DNA of 64,000 nt from Pontivivens marinum (GCF_900231835.1 NZ_OCTN01000001.1:744001-808000); one strand, 5' to 3'; numbered from the stretch's first letter, positions 1-9,327 are shown. The notes: generated by a model from the letters alone, not told the origin. A program made the numbers and translations.

Positions 1-115
1 CCACGGTTTCCCCCGGCATGACGTGCATGGACACACCGCGCACGGCATTCACATCGCCATCCGCCGTGTCAAAGGTTACGCGGATATCGTCAATTTCCAA
101 AACTGGTTGGGTCAT
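1..115 (-). CDS. oppD: Oligopeptide ABC transporter ATP-binding protein, N-terminal fragment
   Basis: Only the first 38 codons lie in the window; the gene continues past base 1. The ATG at 115-113 follows the oppC stop codon by a single base, so it is the next gene of the opp operon. The visible residues (start MTQPVLEIDDIRVTF, then a DGDVNAVRGVSMHV segment and a GET turn) match the first beta strands of OppD/DppD-type ATPases, just before the Walker A motif, which is outside the window. Such ATPases sit on the cytoplasmic face of the OppB/OppC permease and hydrolyse ATP to drive peptide import. The ATPase assignment rests on this short stretch plus operon position; choosing OppD over OppF is inference. 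Confidence 0.75.
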   Translation of the reverse strand, partial: MTQPVLEIDDIRVTFDTADGDVNAVRGVSMHVMPGETV

Positions 116-116
116 A

Positions 117-1238
117 TCACCGGTCCTTCGGGTCAAGCGCATCACGCAGGCCATCGCCCAGGAAATTCAACGCAAATAGCAGCACTGTCAGCGTCACCGC
201 AGGGAAGATCAGCATATCCGGCGCGTTCTGCATGTTCTTCGCCCCCTCGGAAATCAGAACCCCCAGCGAGGTCAGCGGCTCCTGCACGCCCAACCCCAGA
301 AACGACAGGAAGCTTTCCAGCAGGATCACCTTGGGGATCAGCAGCGTCATATAGATGATTACCGTGCCCAACGTGTTGGGAATGATGTGCCGTTTCAGGA
401 TCGCACCGGACCCGACGCCCAATGCCTCCGCCGCTTGCACAAATTCACGGCGGCGCAGGGACAGGGTTTGTCCCCGCACAATCCGCGCCATGTCCAGCCA
501 CTCGACACAACCCACGGCGATGAACATCAGAACCACATTCCGCCCGAAAAACACCACCAGCAGGATCACAAAGAAAATAAACGGCAGCGAATACAACACA
601 TCCACAATGCGCATCATCATGTTGTCGATCCGCCCGCCCAGAAACCCGGCCGTCGCGCCGTATAGCACCCCGATGACCAGCGCGACGCCCGCCGCCAACA
701 GACCGATCATCAGCGAGACCCGCAGCGAAATCAGCACCCTGCTGAACAGGTCGCGCCCGTTCGCATCTGTGCCGAACAGGAAATATAACCGGTCCACATC
801 CGCCTGCATCTCGATCCGCGATCCATCCTCGGCCAGCGTAACCACGCGGGCATTGGTGAACAGATCGGACCGGTCCAGATAGCGTGTCACCCGCGCATCC
901 ACACCCCGTTCCGAGGTGCCGATAACCGTCAGCGTTTCGCCATTCACTTCAACCAGTTCCAGATCCAGACGGGCACGGCGCAGCGCGCTCTCCGCCTCGG
1001 GGACAACCTCCTCGGCGCGGGGATAGGCGCTGATCGACGCGGGCACCTTTACATAGGCGGGGTAAACCTCCGCATAATCATGGGGGGCGACCATCGGCCC
1101 GAAAATCCCGCACAGCCCCAGAAACCCCAGAGCAAAGATCGACAGCATTGCCGCCCGATTGCGCCGCAACCGGATCACCGCCATTTGCCACAGCGAGCGG
1201 GATTTCACCGCCGCCTCGTTCACCATCATGTCAGTCAT
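117..1238 (-). CDS. oppC: Oligopeptide ABC transporter permease OppC
   Basis: Inner-membrane permease of a peptide importer, 373 residues. One membrane segment lies at about 31-50. The conserved OppC entry motif FGTDANGRDLFSR is at about 155-167 and is followed by the five-helix permease core. The cytoplasmic EAA loop that contacts the ATPase is visible as EALGVGSGAILKRHIIPN. Between the first helix and the entry motif are roughly 100 residues, rich in charged amino acids, which should form an extra periplasmic domain; standard OppC has a much shorter linker. The chosen ATG at 1238 has an AAGGG box about 7 bases upstream and overlaps the end of oppB by 8 bases. An in-frame start at 1277 would overlap oppB much more. 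Co-transcribed with oppA, oppB and oppD. Confidence 0.9.
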   Translation of the reverse strand: MTDMMVNEAAVKSRSLWQMAVIRLRRNRAAMLSIFALGFLGLCGIFGPMVAPHDYAEVYPAYVKVPASISAYPRAEEVVPEAESALRRARLDLELVEVNGETLTVIGTSERGVDARVTRYLDRSDLFTNARVVTLAEDGSRIEMQADVDRLYFLFGTDANGRDLFSRVLISLRVSLMIGLLAAGVALVIGVLYGATAGFLGGRIDNMMMRIVDVLYSLPFIFFVILLVVFFGRNVVLMFIAVGCVEWLDMARIVRGQTLSLRRREFVQAAEALGVGSGAILKRHIIPNTLGTVIIYMTLLIPKVILLESFLSFLGLGVQEPLTSLGVLISEGAKNMQNAPDMLIFPAVTLTVLLFALNFLGDGLRDALDPKDR

Positions 1239-2148
1239 AACGCACCCTTGGGTCCAGTACGGCGTAAAGCAGGTCAACGATCAGGTTGAAAACCACCACG
1301 AACAGGGCGACCACAATCACCGTTCCCATCACCAGCGTGTAGTCGCGGTTCAGCGCGCCCTGCACGAAATAGCGGCCAATGCCCGGAATACCGAAAATCT
1401 GCTCGATCACGATAGAACCGGTCAGCAATGCCGCCGCCGCTGGTCCCATGTAACTGATCGCAGGCAGGCAGGCGGCGCGCAGGGCGTGCTTGATCACAAT
1501 CATCCGCGTCGGCAGGCCATAGGCCCGCGCCGTGCGTACATGATCGGACCGCAATGCCTCGATCATTGCGCCGCGGATCAGGCGCGCAACCACCGCGATT
1601 TGCGGCAGGGCCAGCGCGATCACCGGCAAGATATAGCTTTGCCATTGGGTCAAACCGCCCGCAGGAAAGAAATCGAAATATAGCGCGAAAACCAGCAGCA
1701 GCACCGGCGCCACCACGAAATTGGGGATCGTGATGCCAAAGGTCGCAATCGCGATCACCCCGTAATCCACTGCCGAGTTTTGCCGCAGCGCAGCCACCGA
1801 CCCCAATGCCGATCCGACAACCATCGCAAGGGCCAGCGCCATGCCGCCCAGCTTCATCGACACGGGCAGACCGATCGCCAGAATCTCGTGCACCTTCAGG
1901 TCACGATAGACAAAGCTGGGGCCCATATCACCCTGTGCCAAATTGCCCAGATAGATCAGATATTGCCGCCATAACGGTTGGTCCAGACCGAAGGTCGCGT
2001 TCAGATTGGCCAACACCGTGGCCTCTAATGCGCGCTCCTGATCGAACGGCCCACCGGGGGCTACGCGCATCATGAAAAACGCCGCCGTAACGATGAAAAA
2101 CAAGGTCGGAATGGCGCCCAGCAGACGCCGAATTGCATAGGAAAGCAT
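1231..2148 (-). CDS. oppB: Oligopeptide ABC transporter permease OppB
   Basis: Inner-membrane permease, 305 residues, usual length for OppB/DppB. The N-terminus (MLSYAIRRLL) leads into the first helix, then the family signature around APGGPFDQE and LDQPLWRQY in the first periplasmic loop. The EAA-type loop is visible around RTARAYGLPTRMIVIKHALR, and five further hydrophobic segments follow. It pairs with OppC to form the translocation path for peptides delivered by OppA. The ATG at 2148 was chosen because it begins the conserved N-terminus; an upstream in-frame start at 2196 would add 16 residues with no family character and would lie in the oppA-oppB hairpin. The ribosome-binding sequence is weak (GGGCGTTATCAC), which fits lower permease than binding-protein output. 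Confidence 0.93.
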   Translation of the reverse strand: MLSYAIRRLLGAIPTLFFIVTAAFFMMRVAPGGPFDQERALEATVLANLNATFGLDQPLWRQYLIYLGNLAQGDMGPSFVYRDLKVHEILAIGLPVSMKLGGMALALAMVVGSALGSVAALRQNSAVDYGVIAIATFGITIPNFVVAPVLLLVFALYFDFFPAGGLTQWQSYILPVIALALPQIAVVARLIRGAMIEALRSDHVRTARAYGLPTRMIVIKHALRAACLPAISYMGPAAAALLTGSIVIEQIFGIPGIGRYFVQGALNRDYTLVMGTVIVVALFVVVFNLIVDLLYAVLDPRVRYD

Positions 2149-2170
2149 GTGATAACGCCCGAATTGGAAT

Positions 2171-2196
2171 GTGCCGCCCCACGATAGGGGCGGCAC
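2171..2196 (-). promoter_or_regulatory. Intercistronic stem-loop between oppA and oppB
   Basis: A perfect 10-bp inverted repeat (GTGCCGCCCC / GGGGCGGCAC, loop ACGATA) lies between the oppA stop and the oppB start. It has no T-run on the oppB side, so it is not a clean terminator. In binding-protein operons such hairpins often protect the upstream message or cause partial termination, giving more binding protein than permease; that role here is inference. Confidence 0.6.
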
Positions 2197-2206
2197 GGGG
2201 ATCGCC

Positions 2207-3796
2207 TTATTCAGCGATGCTCATGAAACGTGTCGGGTGCACGTTCAGCAGGTTATCCTCCCAACCGATCAGCGCCTCGGACACCATCGAACGCGAGGAA
2301 TAATACAGCAGGGCAAGCTGTGGGTTATCCCGCAGGAACATCCGCTCCGCATCGGCGAGGATTTCAGCCCGCGCCGCCAGATCGGTTTCCGCTGCGGCAT
2401 CATCCATCAGCGCATCATATTCGGGGTTCATATAGGCCGGATAGTTGAACCCGTCATTGTCGGATTCCACGAGGAACAGGAAGTTCTGCGGATCGGAGTA
2501 ATCCCCGATCCAGCCAGCTCGTGCGACATCGAAATCCTTCTCGTCGCGCAGGTTGGCATAGTGGGCGGATGCGTCGCGTACGTTATACGTGACCTCGATC
2601 CCCAGAACCGACCACATATCCGCAATCGCGGTGGCCGCATTCCTGTGGTTTTCCGAGGTGTTATACGCAATCTCGACCGTGACAGGGTTGTCGGGACCGT
2701 AACCGGCCTCCTCCATCAAGGCGATGGCGGCATCCTCACGATCCAGCATGGACATATCCGCCCATTCGAAGCGCGGCGCATCCTCAACATAGTTGCTGAT
2801 ACCTGTCGGCACGAAGCTTTCCGCAGGAACCATCGTTCCGCCGAAAATCTCGTCCGCCAGGAATTCACGGTCGATCACCATCGACATGGCCTGACGAACG
2901 CGCGCATCACCGAACGGTTCGCGTGTGGTATTCACCGAGTAATAATACGTGCCCAGATAAGCCGCGACATGCACTGCATCGCCATATTCCGATTCCAGAC
3001 GGCCAATATCCTCGGCTGGCAGGTCGGAACAGGAATGCACTTCGCCCGCTTCCCAACGGCGCACACAGGTGGCGCGGTCCTCGAACGGCAGGAACTGCAC
3101 GGTTTCAATCGCGACATTTTCAGCGTCGTGGAATTCAGGGTTCTTGGTCAGGACAATGCTATCGCCCAGCGAGAAGCTTTCCAGCGTATAGGCCCCGTTC
3201 GAGACGTGGTTTTCCGGCTGTACGAAATCCGAACCGAACTCCTCAACCGTGGCAGGGTGTACCGGCAAACCGGTCTGGTGGGTCAGCAGCTCCAGAAAGA
3301 ACGGAGTCGGCTGTTGCAGGGTGATTTGCAGCGTATGATCATCCAGCGCCACGACGCCCAATGCATCAATGTCCATCTCACCCGAATTGATCGCCTCGGC
3401 GTTTTTGATCGGGTACAGGATGCTGGCATATTTCGCGCCGGTTTCAGGATTCATGATGCGGTGCAGCGAGTATACAAAATCGCCGGCCACAACAGGATCG
3501 CCATTGGACCATTTCGCATCATCGCGCAGGTCGAATGTATAGGTCAGACCGTCCAGCGACACGTCCCATTCCATCGCAACGCCGGGCACCACCTGCGCGG
3601 TGGAATCAAGGGTCACCAGCCCCTCGAACATATCGCGCAGCAGGTTCGCCTCAACAACGGTGGATGTTTTATGCTGGTCCAGCGTTTCAGGATCGCCGTC
3701 AGAGCCACGGAAATAGGTCTGGGCAAGGGCTTGCGACCCGATCGTCAGCGCCAGAACAGATGTCAGCGCGGCAGTGCGCAGAAGGGTGCGAGGCAT
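2207..3796 (-). CDS. oppA: Oligopeptide ABC transporter substrate-binding protein OppA
   Basis: Periplasmic binding protein of the family-5 peptide/nickel type, 529 residues. A Sec signal peptide covers about residues 1-25 (MPRTLLRTAALTSVLALTIG, cleavage after QALA). The mature start, with PETLDQHKTS, and the internal NGAYTLESF block are typical of OppA/MppA. The ATG at 3796 is preceded by GGGAGA at good spacing; the in-frame start at 3859 would place 21 non-signal residues before the signal peptide and is unlikely. It is the first gene of the opp operon and followed by a strong hairpin. Peptide specificity cannot be read from the sequence; murein peptides are possible as well as dietary oligopeptides. 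Confidence 0.92.
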   Translation of the reverse strand: MPRTLLRTAALTSVLALTIGSQALAQTYFRGSDGDPETLDQHKTSTVVEANLLRDMFEGLVTLDSTAQVVPGVAMEWDVSLDGLTYTFDLRDDAKWSNGDPVVAGDFVYSLHRIMNPETGAKYASILYPIKNAEAINSGEMDIDALGVVALDDHTLQITLQQPTPFFLELLTHQTGLPVHPATVEEFGSDFVQPENHVSNGAYTLESFSLGDSIVLTKNPEFHDAENVAIETVQFLPFEDRATCVRRWEAGEVHSCSDLPAEDIGRLESEYGDAVHVAAYLGTYYYSVNTTREPFGDARVRQAMSMVIDREFLADEIFGGTMVPAESFVPTGISNYVEDAPRFEWADMSMLDREDAAIALMEEAGYGPDNPVTVEIAYNTSENHRNAATAIADMWSVLGIEVTYNVRDASAHYANLRDEKDFDVARAGWIGDYSDPQNFLFLVESDNDGFNYPAYMNPEYDALMDDAAAETDLAARAEILADAERMFLRDNPQLALLYYSSRSMVSEALIGWEDNLLNVHPTRFMSIAE

Positions 3797-3975
3797 GGTA
3801 TTCTCCCTATAGTTGTTTTTACCTCTCAAAAGGCTGACCCAAACCCGAATACGTTGCAAGCAATGTGAATTTGCCGTGACGCTGCCGGATATTCACCCGA
3901 CAGCATGAAACATCCACAAAGCCATCATCACGCGCATAAATTCGCTAAGAACCGCCAACCCCGCGCAATAAATGC

Positions 3976-4002
3976 AAAAAGAGCGTGAATTTCTTCACGC
4001 TC
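3976..4002 (-). terminator. Rho-independent terminator after argF
   Basis: Reading on the minus strand, a perfect 9-bp stem (GAGCGTGAA / TTCACGCTC with a 4-base loop) is followed directly by TTTTTGC. It lies about 45 bases past the argF stop and separates the arg genes from oppA. The rest of 3797-4045 must hold the oppA promoter, but no convincing -35/-10 pair was found. Confidence 0.85.
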
Positions 4003-4045
4003 CCCGCTCGTTCATACAAATGTTGGATAGGCTATGCGCCGAATG

Positions 4046-4969
4046 TCAGGCAAGGCACCATTTCAACACGGCTTTTTGCGCATGCACACGGTTTTCCGCC
4101 TCGTCAAAGACGACCGATTGCGGGCCATCCATAACGGCATTGGTCACTTCTTCACCACGGTGCGCAGGCAGGCAGTGCATGAACAATGCCTGCGATCCGG
4201 CCTGCTGCATCAGATGCTCGTTCACCTGATAGGGCTGCAACAGATTGTGGCGGCGGTCCCGCGCATCATCGGCGTCATGCATGGATAGCCACGTATCTGC
4301 AACGATCAGATCGGCACCCTCGACCGCCTTCATCGCGTCACGCTCAATCGTTACGTTCACACCCTGCGCGCGGGCAAAGGCAACTGCCTCCGATTCAGGA
4401 TCCAGCGCCTCGGGTCCGGCAAAGGTAAAGTCGAACCCGAACTGCCCCGCCGCATGCAGGAACGACGCGCAGACATTGTTCCCGTCACCGGCCCAGACCA
4501 CCCGCTTGCCCTTGATCGGACCGCGATGCTCCTCAAAGGTCAGGATATCCGCCATGATCTGGCACGGATGCGTGCGATCGGTCAGGCCGTTAATGACCGG
4601 AACGCTGGCATATTCCGCCATTTCCAGCAGAGTTTCCTCGGCAAAGGTGCGGATCATGATCAGGTCAACATAGCGGCTCAACACACGCGCAGTATCCGCG
4701 ATGCTCTCCCCATGGCCCAACTGCATCTCTGCACCGGTCAGCACCATCGTCTGACCACCCATCTGACGCACGCCCAGATCGAACGAGGTGCGCGTGCGCG
4801 TGGATGGCTTTTCAAAAATCAGCGCAACCATGCGATCCTTTAACGGCTGCTCGGCGTCTGGTGTGCCCTTGGGCAAACCTGCGCGGGCCTCCTTAACGGC
4901 ACGCGCATCGTCGATCATACCGCGCAACTCACCTGCATCCGTCATGTGCAGATCGAGGAAATGTCTCAT
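4046..4969 (-). CDS. argF: Ornithine carbamoyltransferase
   Basis: Cytoplasmic enzyme of arginine synthesis that joins carbamoyl phosphate and ornithine to give citrulline. It has 307 residues, the normal length. The carbamoyl-phosphate loop STRTR is at 56-60, HPCQ at about 131-134, and the ornithine-loop motif FMHCLPA lies near 265. The ATG at 4969 overlaps the stop of the upstream acetyltransferase by four bases (ATGA), which suggests translational coupling; a GGAAGGA box lies just upstream. It is the last gene of an argD-GNAT-argF operon and is closed by an intrinsic terminator. Assignment is firm because STRTR, HPCQ and HCLPA occur together. Confidence 0.97.
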   Translation of the reverse strand: MRHFLDLHMTDAGELRGMIDDARAVKEARAGLPKGTPDAEQPLKDRMVALIFEKPSTRTRTSFDLGVRQMGGQTMVLTGAEMQLGHGESIADTARVLSRYVDLIMIRTFAEETLLEMAEYASVPVINGLTDRTHPCQIMADILTFEEHRGPIKGKRVVWAGDGNNVCASFLHAAGQFGFDFTFAGPEALDPESEAVAFARAQGVNVTIERDAMKAVEGADLIVADTWLSMHDADDARDRRHNLLQPYQVNEHLMQQAGSQALFMHCLPAHRGEEVTNAVMDGPQSVVFDEAENRVHAQKAVLKWCLA

Positions 4970-5484
4970 GTCTCAGTCCTTCCGGAGGCCTTCCCCCCTT
5001 GGAATGTCATCACTTGCACCGGGTCCCCATCCTGACACAGCGCAATCAGATCGCCCGCGAAACCGGCCTTCTTATAGGTTGCCACGGCCCGAACATTTGC
5101 CGGATCGGGATCAACTGCTACACAGGGCGCGCCCGCCGCAATCAAGCATTGCGCCCGCACCCGTAAATACCGCGCCGCATGGCCCTGTCCCAAATAGGCC
5201 GGATCGCCCAGAAACGTGTCCAGCCCCCGACTGCCCCGTGGCAGGTGGGCGTAGTGCGGCGCGTCCTCTTGCCCTACATCCCAATCCTGAGCGTAGGCGA
5301 AAGCATGGCCGCGATACCAGACCATCCGCATATCTGTTTTGCCCTGACCGAAATCTTTCTCAATCAGGGCGATCTCATGTTCCGGCGCGCCCCACCAACC
5401 GCCGATATGGGGTTGGCGCAGCCAGTACGAAATCAGCGGATAATCCGCGCGCACCACCGGAACGAAGTGATATTCAGGCCGCAC
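4966..5484 (-). CDS. GNAT acetyltransferase (AAC(6')/IucB-like) between argD and argF
   Basis: About 172 residues. The N-terminal half ([16 protein letters not shown], then a WWG motif) resembles the aminoglycoside 6'-acetyltransferase and hydroxylysine/ornithine acetyltransferase branch of the GNAT fold. The acetyl-CoA loop region is visible as [15 protein letters not shown], and the C-terminal [18 protein letters not shown] is the classic GNAT C-terminus. The reading frame is open to 5541, but the likely start is the GTG at 5484, which begins just before the conserved region and overlaps argD by 11 bases. Its place between argD and argF suggests a substrate related to ornithine or another diamino acid, but that is inference; resistance or siderophore roles are not supported by neighbours. 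Confidence 0.8.
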   Translation of the reverse strand: MRPEYHFVPVVRADYPLISYWLRQPHIGGWWGAPEHEIALIEKDFGQGKTDMRMVWYRGHAFAYAQDWDVGQEDAPHYAHLPRGSRGLDTFLGDPAYLGQGHAARYLRVRAQCLIAAGAPCVAVDPDPANVRAVATYKKAGFAGDLIALCQDGDPVQVMTFQGGKASGRTET

Positions 5485-6652
5485 GACCCGAAATATCCGC
5501 CGCAGCCCCCTCAAGCCGGCGCAGCGCCTCATCCACATCATCGGTTGTGATGTTCAGCGGTGGCAGGATGCGGATCACGTTATCCCCACCGGGCACCGTC
5601 AGCAGCTTGTGATCATAACCTGCATTCACGACGTCCATGTTTGGAACCACGCATTTGACGCCGATCATCAGGCCGGACCCACGGACCAGCTCGAACACAT
5701 CGGGATAGCGGGCGACCAGACTGTCCAGCCCCTGTCGCATATGCCCCGCGACGCGACTGACATTTTCGAGGAAGCCATCCTCGCCCATTACCTCCATCAC
5801 GGCGCAACCAACGGCACAAGCCAGCGGGTTGCCACCATAGGTGGTGCCATGGGTGCCTGCGACCATGCCGCTTGCCGCTTCCTCCGTCGCCAAGCACGCG
5901 CCCAGCGGGAAACCACCGCCAATGCCCTTGGCCACAGCCATAATATCCGGCGTGGCGCCCGACCATTCATGGGCAAACAGCTTGCCCGTCCGGCCCATAC
6001 CGCACTGGATTTCGTCATAGATCAGCAGGATGCCCTGCTCATCACACAGGGTCCGCAGGGCACGCAGCGCCTCATCAGGGATCGGAACGATACCGCCCTC
6101 ACCCTGCACGGGCTCAACCATGATTGCGGCGGTGCGCTCGTTGATCGCGGCATGCAATGCTGCGTCATCACCGTAATCCACGTGAACAAAACCGGGCAGC
6201 AGCGGGCCAAAGCCCTTGGTCAGCTTTTCCGCACCAGCGGCAGAAATCATGCCCAATGTCCGTCCGTGAAACGACCCATTAAAGGTGATGATCTCAAACC
6301 GGCCGGTTTCCTTAACCGAATGGTACTTGCGCGCCATTTTCACGGCAGCCTCGGTCGCCTCGGTTCCCGAATTGGTGAAAAAGACGGTGTCGGCAAAGCT
6401 GCTCTCGATCAGCATTTCGGCAAGCCGCGTCTGGTTCGGAATTTCATAGAGGTTGGACGTGTGCCACAATCGTCGCGCCTGCGTTTCCAATGCCTCGACA
6501 AGACGTGGATGCGCATGGCCCAGCGAGGCAACGGCGATGCCTGCCCCCATGTCCAGATAGCGCGTTCCATCTTCGGTCTTCAGCCAAGGGCCCTCACCTT
6601 CCACAAAGGAAAGCGGTGCCCGTGCATAGGTTGGCAATACGGGCGTGATCAC
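5474..6652 (-). CDS. argD: Acetylornithine/succinyldiaminopimelate aminotransferase
   Basis: PLP enzyme, 392 residues, that transaminates N-acetylglutamate semialdehyde in arginine synthesis. It also commonly serves lysine synthesis. Visible family marks: the [18 protein letters not shown] block, SFHGRTLG, the VEPVQGEGG segment, [12 protein letters not shown], and the PLP lysine in [13 protein letters not shown]. Start: the GTG at 6652 has a perfect AGGAG seven bases upstream, whereas the GTG at 6673 has none. The protein therefore begins [16 protein letters not shown]. It heads the arg operon; the 207-base gap upstream to the LacI gene presumably holds the promoter. Confidence 0.95.
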   Translation of the reverse strand: MITPVLPTYARAPLSFVEGEGPWLKTEDGTRYLDMGAGIAVASLGHAHPRLVEALETQARRLWHTSNLYEIPNQTRLAEMLIESSFADTVFFTNSGTEATEAAVKMARKYHSVKETGRFEIITFNGSFHGRTLGMISAAGAEKLTKGFGPLLPGFVHVDYGDDAALHAAINERTAAIMVEPVQGEGGIVPIPDEALRALRTLCDEQGILLIYDEIQCGMGRTGKLFAHEWSGATPDIMAVAKGIGGGFPLGACLATEEAASGMVAGTHGTTYGGNPLACAVGCAVMEVMGEDGFLENVSRVAGHMRQGLDSLVARYPDVFELVRGSGLMIGVKCVVPNMDVVNAGYDHKLLTVPGGDNVIRILPPLNITTDDVDEALRRLEGAAADISGRAA

Positions 6653-6859
6653 ATCGTTACTCCTCAAGATCACCGGCTGGAAAAATACGACCGCACAGCT
6701 CCAGCCAAGCTAATGCGGAAGCTGCGTTTATCCGAACCACACAGCCGCAAGTCAACGAAAACGCGCAGATTACCCGCCAGCAGGATGAAATTAGTAAAAA
6801 TCAGGATGCGATTTCAGGTCAAACCCACCGATTTACCCGCACAACATGGCGGATGCCCG

Positions 6860-7876
6860 CTATCCGCCCAGCAATTTACGCGCGGTGGACCCACGCCGCA
6901 CCAGCGTGCTTTCCGTTAAAATGCGCGGGGCGATGCTGTGCGGATCGGCGATCCGGTCGGCCAGCGCGCGCATACAGGCCTCGGCGATCTCATCCGTGTC
7001 CTGCCGAACGCTGGTCAGGTCATAGGCGGGCCAGCTTGCCTCAACAATATCATCACAGCCAACTATGGCCAGATCATGTGGCACACGAATGCCACTGCCC
7101 CGCAATCCATCCAGAAACCCCAAGGCAAAGAAGTCGTTGCAGCAATACACCCCGTCTGCCGCGATGCCCTGCTCCAGAAATGCCTGCGCGGCCCGCATAC
7201 CGCCCGCATGGTTTTGCGCGCCGCCCGTCACCGTACTGCGATGGGTCATGCCCAACGTGGCCACCGCCATCAGAAAGGAGGCGCGCCTGCTATCAATGGA
7301 AAAGGACGGTCGCGCCTGCCCCGCATAGACGATGTTCTGGCATCCAGCCTCGAACAACGCCATCGCCGCCAAATGGCCCGCCGCATCCGCGTCCTGATTC
7401 ACATGCGCCACACGACTATCGACCGAGGCCTTGTTCACCAGAACCAGGGGCACACCATGCCGCGCCGCATCCGCTGCAATCTCGGCAGGGGGGGTATCCG
7501 ATGTCACGATGGCGCCGGACAGGTTGTATTGCAGCATCATGTCGATCAGCTGCCGCGGCTCGTCGCCCTCGCTCCACGGTAACAGAACGGGGCGAAATCC
7601 CTTCGCCACCAGCTTGCGTGACAGCAAATCTACCAGCGCGGCGCGAAAGGAATGATCCATATCCGACACCACGAGCGCCACCAGCTCGGATCGTTGCCGG
7701 ATCAGGCTGCGTGCCAGAAAGTTGACGCGATAGCCCAGCTCCTCGGCGGCCTCCATCACCTTGGCCCGTGTTTCAGGCGAAACACTCGCCCCCTCGGTAA
7801 AGGTACGGCTGACAGCAGATCGCGAAACACCGGCAAGGTTCGCAACATCGGTCGCATTGGCATGTTTATGGATCAT
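6860..7876 (-). CDS. LacI-family transcriptional repressor
   Basis: 338 residues. The N-terminal helix-turn-helix (NATDVANLAGVSRSAVSRTF, about residues 7-26) is typical LacI/PurR, followed by the hinge (NFLARSLIRQRSELVALVV) and a periplasmic-binding-like effector domain. It is the last gene of the six-gene ABC/GDPD operon, only two bases after the phosphodiesterase stop codon. This suggests that it senses the imported substrate or its breakdown product and represses the operon. Two near-identical palindromes in the leader of the operon (13992-14005 and 14016-14029) are its most likely operators. The effector is unknown; a hexose, polyol or glycerol-phosphate compound is possible. Confidence 0.92.
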   Translation of the reverse strand: MIHKHANATDVANLAGVSRSAVSRTFTEGASVSPETRAKVMEAAEELGYRVNFLARSLIRQRSELVALVVSDMDHSFRAALVDLLSRKLVAKGFRPVLLPWSEGDEPRQLIDMMLQYNLSGAIVTSDTPPAEIAADAARHGVPLVLVNKASVDSRVAHVNQDADAAGHLAAMALFEAGCQNIVYAGQARPSFSIDSRRASFLMAVATLGMTHRSTVTGGAQNHAGGMRAAQAFLEQGIAADGVYCCNDFFALGFLDGLRGSGIRVPHDLAIVGCDDIVEASWPAYDLTSVRQDTDEIAEACMRALADRIADPHSIAPRILTESTLVRRGSTARKLLGG

Positions 7877-7878
7877 AA

Positions 7879-9327
7879 TTACGCCTTTAGCGCCGCCAGC
7901 AGCAAATCCGCCCGATCAAGGTTGATCATCTCGGGCCGCATTTTGGCAATCATCGCAAAGACATCAACATCGCTGCCAAAATATTTCAGCATCGGCACGA
8001 TCCCGTTCGCACGGCATAGCGGGGCCTCGTCCGCCCAGCGCTCCAGATCGATCTCGCATATCTGCGGGGCCATCGTGGCGACCATCGCGTCGAAACTGCC
8101 GTGATGAACGATGTTGGATTTGATATTCGCATCCGTTGATAACTGCCGCATTTCCAGTTGCAGCATCGGGTTACCAGACCAGAAAAAACAGTCGCGCAGG
8201 AAATCCTGCGCGATCACCGCATCCAGCAGGATTTGGGTCGGCACGTCCTTATTCTCGATATACATCCGCTTGCCGTGCTGCTGACACAGGGCAATCGCCT
8301 CGGCCAATGTCGGCACCTTTGCGCCCGCCCAATGGGGGGATTTCCAGCTACCCGCATCCGCCTGCCTGATCAGGTCCAGCGTATGGTCACCAACCCGCCC
8401 TGACAGGTTGGTGGTGCGGTCCAGCGTCTCATCATGGATCACCACAATCTGCCCGTCAGCGGTCAGGCGCACATCCAGCTCCAGCCAGTCACAGCCCATC
8501 CGATAGGTCAGAAGTGCCGATTCCAGCGTGTTCTCCGGCGCGATGTGATTGATACCGCGATGGCAAACCACCTCGATGCCACGCTCCTCAACTGGCATCG
8601 CGTGAAACCCGCCCAGCATTTCGGGATTATCCGTGCAAATGCCCAAGACAGGCAGCCGGACCAGATCAGCCAACACCTCGGCCCGCTCCTCATGCCACAG
8701 CACAATGCCCAGACCCTGCTGCTGCGCCTGCGCTTGCAATTCCGGCGTGACCAGATCCTGCGGACGGGGGCCGCCATGCTCCCAGCACAGATGGATAATA
8801 TCAGCACCTGTCGCCTGCGCGCGGGCAAAGGGATCCTCGCCCAACCGCACCAGAACGGTCACGGGCCACGGACATGCGGCGGCGATCAGGGCGCGAGCCT
8901 CCGCATCATCAAACGCGCCCAATGCGGCGGCGGTGAACTCCACCTCAGCCAGAACCGCCATACAGGCCGAACCGGCATTTGGTGCCTTGATATCCAGATA
9001 CAGCGCCTGTCCCAGCGCAATGGCACGACACACCGTTTGCGCCAATGTCGGCAGGTCGGGGCAGGACGCTTGCAATTGCGCCAAGGGTGTCTGCGCAACC
9101 TCCAACAAACCATCCGCACCCTGCACAACGGGATCGTGGCACACCACTGGCACCCCATCTGCGGTTAGCCAGATATCAACCTCCCACATATTCGCGCCCA
9201 GATCGGCCGCGAACTCATAGGCCAACGGCGTTGCTTCACGCGCATGGGCGGACGCCCCGCGATGGGCAATGCAAAGCGGGCGACCATCCGCGCGGCTGGG
9301 CCATGGATAGCGTAGCGAGGCCCTCAC
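7879..9327 (-). CDS. Tandem-domain glycerophosphodiester phosphodiesterase
   Basis: 482 residues, about twice the usual GDPD length, because two catalytic domains are joined. Domain 1 (about 15-235) has H22-R-G, E49-V-D51 and H64-D65. Domain 2 (about 250-480) has H256-R-G, APENT, E283-L-D285, H298-D299 and the LDRTTNLSG block. Both keep the metal-binding and catalytic residues, so both may be active. GDPDs split glycerophosphodiesters to glycerol 3-phosphate and an alcohol. No signal peptide is seen, so it should act in the cytoplasm on imported substrate. The GTG start overlaps the ATPase stop (GTGA). Co-transcription with the importer suggests that the importer carries a glycerophosphodiester or a related phosphorylated sugar. 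Confidence 0.9.
   Translation of the reverse strand: MRASLRYPWPSRADGRPLCIAHRGASAHAREATPLAYEFAADLGANMWEVDIWLTADGVPVVCHDPVVQGADGLLEVAQTPLAQLQASCPDLPTLAQTVCRAIALGQALYLDIKAPNAGSACMAVLAEVEFTAAALGAFDDAEARALIAAACPWPVTVLVRLGEDPFARAQATGADIIHLCWEHGGPRPQDLVTPELQAQAQQQGLGIVLWHEERAEVLADLVRLPVLGICTDNPEMLGGFHAMPVEERGIEVVCHRGINHIAPENTLESALLTYRMGCDWLELDVRLTADGQIVVIHDETLDRTTNLSGRVGDHTLDLIRQADAGSWKSPHWAGAKVPTLAEAIALCQQHGKRMYIENKDVPTQILLDAVIAQDFLRDCFFWSGNPMLQLEMRQLSTDANIKSNIVHHGSFDAMVATMAPQICEIDLERWADEAPLCRANGIVPMLKYFGSDVDVFAMIAKMRPEMINLDRADLLLAALKA

Noticed and set aside
2171-3868. A 565-codon plus-strand frame opposite oppA
   Set aside because: Antisense shadow of a strongly supported gene; rich in His/Arg/Gln as expected from reversed codons, with no start signal.
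6848-6868. Terminator at the end of the LacI gene
   Set aside because: The 7-bp stem overlaps the stop codon and has no T-run on the minus strand.
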